Positions 6,378 to 12,274 of a stretch of DNA of 14,414 nucleotides are shown here, in pieces. A program made the position numbers and the translations under genes. Numbering within the stretch: position 1 is the first letter of the stretch; every line of letters begins with the position of its first letter. The notes beneath the pieces are model-generated. The model was not told the DNA's origin. It was given only the letters and a program-made list of their open reading frames with translations, and made no database searches. Origin of the DNA: an uncultured Solirubrobacter sp. (GTDB taxonomy: Bacteria; Actinomycetota; Thermoleophilia; Solirubrobacterales; Solirubrobacteraceae); NCBI GenBank assembly GCA_937871635.1, contig CALMNS010000351.1, positions 1 to 14,414 on the forward strand, given 5' to 3'.

Positions 6378-6448
6378 GGCGACGTGGCGGAGTGGTTACG
6401 CAGCGGCCTGCAAAGCCGTGTACACCGGTTCGATTCCGGTCGTCGCCT
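6378..6448 (+). tRNA. tRNA-Cys (anticodon GCA)
   Basis: This is a complete 71-nt cloverleaf. The acceptor stem GGCGACG pairs with CGTCGCC. The discriminator is T (U73), an identity element of tRNA-Cys. The anticodon stem is CGGCC/AGCCG-type around the loop containing GCA, and the T arm is CCGG-TTCGATT-CCGG-type. CCA is not encoded. The 3' end points right, into a 447-bp gene-poor stretch followed by a Ymh-type gene and several pseudogenes. An 11-bp copy of its T-arm/acceptor junction (GATTCCGGTCG) recurs at 8192-8202. Confidence 0.95.
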
Positions 6449-6895
6449 TGGCTCTACAGCGGGGCGCGTGGGCATCGTTGACCGCGCAACGTCCCTGAGC
6501 GTACCCCGAAAGCTGCTCCATGGGCACGAGTTCCACCTCGAGAGCATCGCTCCCCCCTGCCCCTGGAGCCGCTCAGGGCCCCAGGGGAGCCTCCACGGCC
6601 AGATCCGGCGGTCTATAGCTAAAAGAAGGCCCCTGGAGGACCGCTCACGACGGCAGCGACTATCCCGCAGGCTGTCCCGCGCGGGGGCTAGCCTCCGCCC
6701 CATGCCAGCGATCAACTGGGACACCGCGAACTACCGGCCGTGCCACTCGTGCTGAACCTTCGCGGCGTAGACGTTGCCGGAGTCAAGACCGAGCTCGAAA
6801 CCTTCACTACCCAGGCCGCACCGCGGAACAGCTCGCGCGAAGGATTCCTCACGACCTCGAGCCACCCGATCTGCGGTCGCGAGAAGGCGCTCGCA
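6449..6895. other. Gene-poor stretch after tRNA-Cys
   Basis: I find no supported gene. Candidates are a 17-codon frame at 6702-6755 (MPAINWDTANYRPCHSC), preceded by a TAGCCT hexamer seven bases ahead as for leaderless starts, and a poorly supported upstream extension of the next gene from GTG 6740. The stretch also holds three copies of CCCCTGG, described separately. GC is somewhat lower than in the core genes. Confidence 0.5.
6559..6647. repeat. CCCCTGG-containing direct and inverted repeats
   Basis: GCCCCTGGAG-CCGCTCA at 6559-6575 recurs as GCCCCTGGAG-GA-CCGCTCA at 6629-6647, an imperfect 17-bp direct repeat 70 bases apart. CCAGGGG at 6581-6587 is an inverted copy of the core and can pair with 6560-6566 (14-nt loop). 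It competes with a shorter CCCTG/CAGGG hairpin at 6561-6578. This could be an operator array or a trace of recombination. There is no U-run to suggest a terminator. Confidence 0.5.
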
Positions 6896-7495
6896 ATGTC
6901 GGAGCGGATCATCCCAATTCTCGACCGCCTCTACCCGGCGTGGCGTCACGAGAACGAGCCTTCCTCGCAGTTCGAGTTCCAGGCCGAGCGTGATGCGTGC
7001 TCGCGCCTCCTGTCGCGGATCGCTTCACATGAAGAGATCACCGGGCTCTTCGCCGAGCACGACGACGCGCCGCAGCTGTCTGCCGGTCATCTGCACCCTC
7101 TCATCTGGACGGCTGCTTCGGCGCAGTGGTCGACGGGCCACCGTCACGAAGCTGTCCTCGCTGCTGCCAAGGCGGTGAACTCCCGCCTCCAGGAGAAGCT
7201 CGGGCGCCGTGACCTCTCCGACCTCAAGCTCGTTCGTGAAGCGTTCGGCGAGAAGCCCCCCGAGCCCGGGCGGCCCCGCCTAAGGTTCCCGCAGATCGCA
7301 GATGAGCAGACTCGGAAGTCGATGCGCGAGGGCGCGATGTCGTTCGGCGCCGGATGCTTCCAAGCGATCCGCAATCCGCTCGGCCACCTCCCGAACGAGG
7401 AGCACGAGCTCGACGAGCAGCAAGCCCTCGAGCGCCTGGCAGCACTCTCGTTGCTCCTGCGGTGGATTGACGACGCGCATCTCGAAACGGCCTGA
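6896..7495 (+). CDS. TIGR02391 family (Ymh-type, HEPN-like) protein
   Basis: From ATG 6896 this is 199 aa. The N-terminal segment (ERIIPILDRLYPAWR) is followed by the TIGR02391/Ymh domain at about 64-195: LHPLIWTAASAQWSTGHRHE, EAVLAAAKAVNSRL, DLKLVREAF, REGAMSFGAGCFQAIRNP, and a closing helix LAALSLLLRWID. RNPLGH (159-164) is an R-x4-H motif as in HEPN domains. Members occur in mobile and defence-rich DNA; their molecular role is not settled. GAGAAGG about nine bases ahead of 6896 is a good Shine-Dalgarno. A longer frame from GTG 6740 adds 52 residues that do not resemble the family opening. The gene lies downstream of tRNA-Cys and appears intact. Confidence 0.85.
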   Translation: MSERIIPILDRLYPAWRHENEPSSQFEFQAERDACSRLLSRIASHEEITGLFAEHDDAPQLSAGHLHPLIWTAASAQWSTGHRHEAVLAAAKAVNSRLQEKLGRRDLSDLKLVREAFGEKPPEPGRPRLRFPQIADEQTRKSMREGAMSFGAGCFQAIRNPLGHLPNEEHELDEQQALERLAALSLLLRWIDDAHLETA

Positions 7496-7525
7496 CCCGC
7501 GTGAGCAATGGCGATCGGTGGCGCA

Positions 7526-7794
7526 ATGAACCAGCGTGAGCTTCTCGAGATCCTGTACGACGCTCACCACGTCGCCACCGAGCGAACCGGGCGTCCAGAC
7601 ATCTTCGTCACCGTCATCAACGACGAACGCGGTGTCGACGAAGGCCTAGAGCACCCGGACGCCGCCCGCGACCTGCGCGCCAACGGCTGCGACCTCGCCC
7701 GGGCTTCGGGATGGGCCGCACGCTCCCAGCGGATGAGCTCACCGCATGGCTCCGGGCACGGCGCGAGGCGCTCGCCTTCGCGGCCGCGGTCTAG
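7526..7794 (+). pseudogene. Frameshifted remnant ending like an EAL domain
   Basis: The frame from ATG 7526 reads MNQRELLEILYDAHHVATER, then a segment ending EGLEHPDAARDLRANGCDLAR, after which it degenerates. Shifting one base near 7702-7708 continues as FGMGRTLPADELTAWLRARR and stops with TAG at 7792-7794. The combined string matches the last part of EAL domains (EGVE..., GCDxAQGxxxxRPLPxxEL). These domains hydrolyse cyclic di-GMP, but no catalytic part is present here. Restoring one base (CGCGGC in place of CGGGC) gives DLARGFGMGRTL. The first ~30 residues do not look like EAL, so the piece may be chimeric. Its stop shares CTAG with the stop of the convergent ABM gene. Confidence 0.55.
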
Positions 7795-8126
7795 CCGGAA
7801 CGGTCGGCGACCTCGTCCACGAAGGAGACTTCGTAGAAGAGCGGCTCGTACTTCTCGGCGATGTCGGCGGCCTCCTGCATGTGCGGGGCCGCCGCGGGGT
7901 TCTCGAGCATCGCTTCGAAGTCCTCGGGGCTTCGCCACTGCACGTAGTTGACGACCCTCGTGCCGTCCAGACCCTTGTGGATGTTGGACGAGATGTAGCC
8001 CGGGAGGCGCTTCATCGTCGACGCTGCCTGTGAGAGCACGTCCACGAGGCGCTGCTGATCTTCGGGTCGCACCGTGAAGACGTTGATCAGCGTGGCGACG
8101 TCCTGTTCGGTCGAGATGGTGGTCAT
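7791..8126 (-). CDS. Antibiotic biosynthesis monooxygenase (ABM)-fold protein
   Basis: This 111-aa protein has the dimeric alpha/beta ferredoxin-like ABM fold. Strand one is TLINVFTVRPEDQQRLVDVL (12-31), then LPGYISSNIHKGLDG (41-55), VVNYVQWRSPEDFEAML (58-74) and a C-terminal LFYEVSFVDEV (96-106). ABM proteins include quinone-forming monooxygenases and heme-degrading enzymes, and many have unknown substrates. The ATG at 8126 is supported by GAGGAG four bases upstream. A longer open frame back to 8468 runs through a short-chain dehydrogenase remnant in the wrong frame and is rejected. The gene converges on the EAL-like remnant, sharing CTAG. The DNA ahead of it contains the dyad ACCGGA-T-TCCGGT at 8188-8200. 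Confidence 0.87.
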   Translation of the reverse strand: MTTISTEQDVATLINVFTVRPEDQQRLVDVLSQAASTMKRLPGYISSNIHKGLDGTRVVNYVQWRSPEDFEAMLENPAAAPHMQEAADIAEKYEPLFYEVSFVDEVADRSG

Positions 8127-8187
8127 GGGCTCCTCGTTCTGTCGGGATCGTCCCAAGAACGGTAGCACGACAACCGGTAGTTCGCTA

Positions 8188-8200
8188 ACCGGATTCCGGT
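8188..8200. promoter_or_regulatory. Dyad ahead of the ABM gene (possible operator)
   Basis: ACCGGA-T-TCCGGT is a perfect 6-bp inverted repeat with one central base, 62 bases upstream of the ABM start. A further ACCGGT lies at 8173-8178. Single-gene ABM loci are often controlled by TetR- or MarR-type repressors, but no regulator gene is in the window, so this is only a candidate site. It overlaps the 11-bp match to tRNA-Cys. Confidence 0.3.
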
Positions 8201-8280
8201 CGAGTTTGAGCCTAGCCGCGGCGTCTTCCCTGAGTGCGCGTGCGAAGCGAACTGGCAGCCTCTCCTCCCCGGCCTGCTGA

Positions 8281-8665
8281 CAGCTGCATCTCGTTGCCGG
8301 CACGGTCGCGCTGCAGCGGCAGTGCCATGACGCCGGCGGCGCCGACCAGCAGGTCGAGTGGCCGCTCGCTCGAACGGAAGCGCTGCGCGAAGGCGTCGAT
8401 CGAGTCTGCGTCGACGAGACCGAGCGTCTCCCACTCGACGCTCCCGGGCATGCCGGCCAGCGCCGCACGGGCGATCTCCGGCCGTCTGGCGGGGACGACC
8501 ACAGTGGCTCCGCGCCGGCGAGGACGCGAGCGGTTTCGAGGCCGAGGCCGGAGTAGCCGCCCGTGACGATCGCGGTCGATCCGTCGAGGCGACGCTCACC
8601 GAGGACCTCCCGGGCGGTCGTGTGCGGGCCGAAGCCGGACCCGATGGGGTCTGCGAGAGGGGAAG
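8281..8665 (-). pseudogene. Short-chain dehydrogenase/reductase remnant (frameshifted, truncated)
   Basis: The minus strand from about 8663 reads LADPIGSGFGPHTTAREVLG, then STAIVTGGYSGLGLETARVL. TGGYSGLG is a TGxxxGxG dinucleotide-binding motif. After LAGA the frame breaks near 8509-8514; adding one G gives GATVVVPARRPEIARAAL. The second frame continues through LDLLVGAAGVMALPLQRDR, with the NNAG motif degenerate as VGAAG, and ends at GNEMQL (8281). There, relatives have QFATNHLGHF and the catalytic Ser/Tyr/Lys region. About the first 120 residues of a ~300-aa family remain, with no clear start codon and no active site. The gene is dead. Confidence 0.8.
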
Positions 8666-8729
8666 GGGCAACGGGAAGTCCATGGTTGAGGCGGAGGTCA
8701 GGGGGCGGGTGGTGCCAGCTTCGGCGCTG

Positions 8730-8757
8730 GGGGCGGGGCGATCGGCGTCCCCGCCCC
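8730..8757 (-). terminator. Strong GC-only hairpin after the hydrolase stub
   Basis: GGGGCGGGG (8730-8738) and CCCCGCCCC (8749-8757) form a perfect 9-bp stem with a 10-nt loop. On the minus strand it starts 19 bases beyond the hydrolase stop at 8777. There is no U-run. It may be an actinobacterial-type terminator for the catabolic operon. Confidence 0.45.
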
Positions 8758-8776
8758 TCGCGCCTGCGGCTTGCCG

Positions 8777-9085
8777 TCAGGAGCGCAGTGCGCGGGCGAT
8801 GAACGCGACGGTCTGCGCGATCGCGGCGTCGGCTGCGTTGGTTTCGCGCAGCGCGTTGACCATCATGAAGTCGTGGATGGCGCCGCCGTAGCGGGTGGCG
8901 GTGACGTCGACTCCTGCCGCGCGCAGTGCGCGGGCGTAGGCCTCGCCCTCGTCGCGCAGGACGTCGGCTTCGGCGTTGATGACGAGCGCCTTCGGGGGGC
9001 CGGCCAACTGCTCGAGCGAGGCCCGCAGCGGGCTGGCCGTGATCTCGGCGCGCTGCGTGTCGTCGGTGGTACGCCGAGCTCTAGT
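8777..9085 (-). pseudogene. C-terminal stub of an alpha/beta-hydrolase (HSL/esterase family)
   Basis: About 95 residues remain: RAEITASPLRASLEQLAGPP, then ALVINAEADVLRDEGEAYA, a helix, GAIHDFMMVNAL, and a closing helix ending at the stop 8777-8779. ADVLRDEG holds the catalytic Asp and IHDF the catalytic His of the alpha/beta-hydrolase-3 family. The oxyanion HGGG and nucleophile GDSAGG parts are absent. Upstream of about 9085 the open frame continues but loses all resemblance and runs into the amidohydrolase in another frame. The ~200 N-terminal residues have been deleted, leaving the stub 100 bases past the amidohydrolase stop on the same strand. It was probably a further member of the operon. 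Confidence 0.78.
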
Positions 9086-9192
9086 GCAGACGCCAGTCGG
9101 GCGGCTCTGCAGCGTCCGTACGGCTACGGGCCGGTTTGCTGTACCAAAGACGCGGCGTGCTGGCGCTACGCCGGAGTTGACCGTCTGAGCCG

Positions 9193-10140
9193 TCACAGCC
9201 GCAGCAGGACGCGGGCGTTCGCGGTGAGCCGGTCGTCCGGGACGCCGTCGTGACGCTGGGCGTCCCAGCCGCCGAAGTTCGAGCCGAACACGAGATGCGC
9301 CGGGTCGGCGACCTCCTCGAGCAGGCGGAGGCCGGCCTCGAAGTGCAGATGCTGGTCGAACCACAGCCGGCGCAGGTGCCGCGTCAGCGTCTCGGCGTCC
9401 ACCGGCGATCGTCCCGTGCCGGCAAACGCCCTGATCCGTCCCCACAGCAGCGGGATGGCGCCGCCGCCGTGGCTGAAGCAGACATCGAGCGCGGGATGGC
9501 GGTCCAGGACATCCCCAAGGAGGAACGCGCTGACCGCGATCGTGTCCTCGAGCGGGTAGCCGAGCACCGCCTGGCCGATCCAGCGCTCGAGCCGCGGATC
9601 TCCGGGCGGACCGTCGACTCCCGGCATGGCCGAGTGCACGAACAGCGGCACGTCGAGCTCCTCGCAGGCCGCGTAGACCGGACCCAGGTCGGGACCGTCG
9701 AGGTGCTCACGCGCGTCCGAGCCGATGTAGCCCCCGAGCATCCCGAGCTGCTCTACGCAATAGCGCAGCTCGTCGGCCGCCGCCTGCGGGTCCTGCGTGG
9801 GCAGCTGGGCGAGGGGACGGACGCGACCGGCGGTCTGCTCGCACCAGCCGGCGAGCAGCTCGTTGGCGCGTCGGGCGAACGGCTCGGCGATCTCGGCCGG
9901 CGCGTGGTGGAACAGCCACAGAGGGGTGATCGTGGCGATCTGCAGGTCGATGCCGGCCGCATCGAGGGCTTCGACGCGCTCGCCGGGCAACACGGCGAGC
10001 GCCGAGGGACCGGCGAGCGGCCACGTCATGGCGCCGGTGACGAGCCGGCAGCCGTCCGCCGTGTCCTCGATGCGCGGGCCGTACTTGCCGGCCTGACCGA
10101 GGAGCTCGTCGAAGAACACGTGGGCGTGGACGTCGATCAT
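9193..10140 (-). CDS. Amidohydrolase-2 family (ACMSD-like) hydrolase/decarboxylase
   Basis: This 315-aa TIM-barrel protein starts MIDVHAHVFFDE, with the metal-binding H5 and H7. H169 (VPLFVHSAMPG) and H224 (CFSHGGGAIP) are the other expected ligands. The family includes ACMS decarboxylase, gamma-resorcylate decarboxylase and related metal-dependent decarboxylases or hydrolases acting on aromatic ring-cleavage products. The usual catalytic Asp (GSDFP-type) is Asn here: VFGSNFGGWD, N288. D293 lies close by. The ATG at 10140 overlaps the dioxygenase stop (ATGA), so the two are coupled. A longer open frame upstream is antisense to nothing useful and out of family. In this operon the likely role is late: decarboxylating or hydrolysing the opened ring product. 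Confidence 0.88.
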   Translation of the reverse strand: MIDVHAHVFFDELLGQAGKYGPRIEDTADGCRLVTGAMTWPLAGPSALAVLPGERVEALDAAGIDLQIATITPLWLFHHAPAEIAEPFARRANELLAGWCEQTAGRVRPLAQLPTQDPQAAADELRYCVEQLGMLGGYIGSDAREHLDGPDLGPVYAACEELDVPLFVHSAMPGVDGPPGDPRLERWIGQAVLGYPLEDTIAVSAFLLGDVLDRHPALDVCFSHGGGAIPLLWGRIRAFAGTGRSPVDAETLTRHLRRLWFDQHLHFEAGLRLLEEVADPAHLVFGSNFGGWDAQRHDGVPDDRLTANARVLLRL

Positions 10141-11069
10141 GCGACCGTCCGGACGGGCCGCAGCGAGCTCTGCGGGCCCAGCGGCTGGAACTGATGACCC
10201 CAGACCTCGTTGCGCGCTCCGGCGGTGCGGTCGATGAGCCGCATGGTCCACTGAGCGTCGTCGATGTCGATCGAGTCGCAGCCGAGCTCGACGTCGAAGC
10301 CGCTCGGCGAGCGCGTGTAGAACGACATCTGCTCGTCGCCGACGTGACGACCGAGCGTCGCGCTGAGCTCCCAGTCGCTGCGCAGGGTTACGTCGTAGGC
10401 CCGGCCGACCTCGTCGACGTCGGCGGACTCGACCATCATGTGCTGCAGGCCGAGCAGCTCGCCGGGCATCTCCCACAGGGCGATGCTGTGGTGGCGCGTG
10501 TTGCAGCGCAGGAAGCACATCGTGCCCAGCTCGTCGCCGTGCTTCACGATGTCGGTGCAGCGCAGCCCGAGGACCCCTTCGTAGAACGCCATGCCGACGT
10601 CGAGGTCGGGGATGACTAGCACCGCGTGTCCGAGGCCCTGCGGTCCCGTGCGGAAGGCGGTGGTGGAGCGCGCGCCGCGGAACGTGCGGTCGAACTCGAC
10701 AGCACCGGTGAAGAGCTCGTGGCGGATCCCGAAGGGGTCCTCGAACGACGCCAGCTCGCGCACCATGCGGGCGCGAGCGACCTCGGCCGGCTCGGACTCG
10801 ACCTGCACGCCGCTGCGCTCGAGCTCGCTGACGATCTCGGCGAATCGCGTGCCGTGGGGCGCCTCCCAGCCGACGTAGGCGATGCGGTCCTCTTCACCGG
10901 GGTGCACGGCCAGCCGGAAGGCGCGGTCGTCCCAGCGCATGAGCTGGGTGCCGTCGTCGCGGGGGACGACCTCCATGCCGAAGACGTCGACGGCGAACGT
11001 AGGCCAGTCCGCCGCGCGCGGTGACGTCACGCCCAGGTATCCGAGACTGTGAAAGAGCGGCTCGCGCAT
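10137..11069 (-). CDS. Type I extradiol ring-cleavage dioxygenase (VOC fold, BphC-like)
   Basis: This two-domain vicinal-oxygen-chelate protein is 310 aa from ATG 11069. The Fe(II) ligands are visible in the C-terminal domain: H148 (GLGHAVLVIP), H210 (LQHMMVE) and E261 (GFDVELG). The supporting residues H193/H194 (NTRHHSIAL) and Y251 (SFYTRSPSG) are also there. These are the marks of 2,3-dihydroxybiphenyl 1,2-dioxygenase and catechol 2,3-dioxygenase relatives, which open a catechol ring next to the hydroxyls with O2. I prefer ATG 11069 because GGAGG sits five bases ahead. TTG 11087, which overlaps the upstream stop, would add six residues. The gene lies between the C-C hydrolase and the amidohydrolase, exactly where a meta-cleavage pathway needs it. 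Confidence 0.93.
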   Translation of the reverse strand: MREPLFHSLGYLGVTSPRAADWPTFAVDVFGMEVVPRDDGTQLMRWDDRAFRLAVHPGEEDRIAYVGWEAPHGTRFAEIVSELERSGVQVESEPAEVARARMVRELASFEDPFGIRHELFTGAVEFDRTFRGARSTTAFRTGPQGLGHAVLVIPDLDVGMAFYEGVLGLRCTDIVKHGDELGTMCFLRCNTRHHSIALWEMPGELLGLQHMMVESADVDEVGRAYDVTLRSDWELSATLGRHVGDEQMSFYTRSPSGFDVELGCDSIDIDDAQWTMRLIDRTAGARNEVWGHQFQPLGPQSSLRPVRTVA

Positions 11070-11083
11070 GTAGGCCTCCGTGA

Positions 11084-12268
11084 TCAATGCGCCTCGAGGG
11101 CGCCTGTGGGAGCGACGGGCTTAAGCTCGGCGAGGGTCTCGGCGATCCAGTCGCAGATGTAGTCGCGCACGACCGGAACGTTGTCGATGCTGCAGTGCTC
11201 GACGCCGCCTTGGCGGTCGCCGAAGATCTTCAGTTCACGTCGGGGGCTGTTCACGAGGTCGTCGTAAAGCTGGTTGGCGTACTCGACGGAGATCTGGCGG
11301 TCGCGCTCGCCGTGGACGACCAGGAACGGCACGGCGATGCGGTCCGCGACCCCGCGCAGGGTGATGCGAGGAGCGAGCTCGAGGAACTCGTCGAGGCTCC
11401 GGCATCCCCACACCCATTGGACGTGCTGCCAGTAGTGCGGCACTGGCCGGTTGCCCTGGTTGCGCAGGCGCTCGAGTTGCACCTGGCCCCAGTCGTAGTT
11501 CGATCCCCAGGCGACACCGAAGCGCAGCCGCTTTTCGTACGCGGTGGCGCGGGGACCGTAGTAGCCGCCCAGCGACCAGGCCAGCATGCCGACCATCCCG
11601 GCGTCGACCTCGGGACGCGCGGCGAGGAAGTCGATGCACGCGGCTGCCCAGCCTTCGGTCTCGGGGGTCGCCGTCAGCCCGCGCAGGCGCAGGGCCTCGC
11701 CGGCGCCAGGAGTGTCGACGATGAGCGTCGCGATGCCGCGCCGCCGCAGCTCGTCGGCCGTCCCCGTGCCGTAGATCTGCTCCTTGGTGCTGTCGAGACC
11801 ATTGAAGAAGAGGACGCAGGCGACGGGCGCCTCTGCCTCGGGCAGCACGAGGATGCCGGGGAGGCTCGTCTCGCCGTACGGCACCTCGACGAGCGCGGCC
11901 GGCTGCTCGGTCAGGGACAGGTAGCGCGAGAAGCAGTCGAGCGCGTTGCGGTAGGCCGTCTTACGTGGCTCGAAGGTGTGCGCCTGCATGCGCTCGGCCG
12001 TCTGGTAGTAGACCGCAGCACGGTGGAACTTGAAGCCGGCGCTCCGGGTCCTGCCGTTGTGCTCGTCCTCGCGTGCCAGCGAGACCAGCTCGTCAGCCAG
12101 CCCGCACCACACAGTGAAGAACGCTTGGGTCTGCGCGTCCTCGTCGCCATCAGGCAGGGTCTGCAGTGCCCGGCACGCTCGGTCGACCTCGCCGATCAAC
12201 CCGCCGACGGCGAGGCTCAGGCCGACGGAGAGGTTCCAGACGTACTTGTCGGGGAAGGGCTCGAACAC
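11084..12268 (-). CDS. Alpha/beta-hydrolase, C-C bond hydrolase type (DHPON-hydrolase-like)
   Basis: This 394-aa protein has a ~130-residue helical N-terminal cap (from VWNLSVGLSLAVGG) and a C-terminal alpha/beta-hydrolase domain. The nucleophile elbow is AWSLGGYYGP with S232. The catalytic Asp is D323 (VVHGERDRQI) and the His is H358 (GVEHCSID). E191 (TPGAGEALRLRG) may assist. Size and layout resemble 2,6-dihydroxypseudooxynicotine hydrolase and the FrsA-like esterases, which cleave C-C bonds in aromatic side-chain or ring-opened ketones. It starts with GTG at 12268, six bases after the cyclase stop. It ends 14 bases before the preferred dioxygenase ATG. The probable job is hydrolysis of the ring-opened dienoate, or of an acyl side chain before ring opening. 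Confidence 0.88.
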   Translation of the reverse strand: MFEPFPDKYVWNLSVGLSLAVGGLIGEVDRACRALQTLPDGDEDAQTQAFFTVWCGLADELVSLAREDEHNGRTRSAGFKFHRAAVYYQTAERMQAHTFEPRKTAYRNALDCFSRYLSLTEQPAALVEVPYGETSLPGILVLPEAEAPVACVLFFNGLDSTKEQIYGTGTADELRRRGIATLIVDTPGAGEALRLRGLTATPETEGWAAACIDFLAARPEVDAGMVGMLAWSLGGYYGPRATAYEKRLRFGVAWGSNYDWGQVQLERLRNQGNRPVPHYWQHVQWVWGCRSLDEFLELAPRITLRGVADRIAVPFLVVHGERDRQISVEYANQLYDDLVNSPRRELKIFGDRQGGVEHCSIDNVPVVRDYICDWIAETLAELKPVAPTGALEAH

Positions 12269-12274
12269 GCGCGC

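Noticed and set aside
6356..6755. Open frames on both strands over tRNA-Cys
   Set aside because: They translate the tRNA itself, so they are not protein genes.
6740..6895. 52-residue upstream extension of the TIGR02391 gene from GTG 6740
   Set aside because: It has no Shine-Dalgarno and does not resemble the family opening. ATG 6896 has GAGAAGG and the expected first residues.
8127..8468. Upstream extension of the ABM gene
   Set aside because: The added residues run out of frame through the SDR remnant. The internal ATG at 8126 has a good Shine-Dalgarno and matches the family start.
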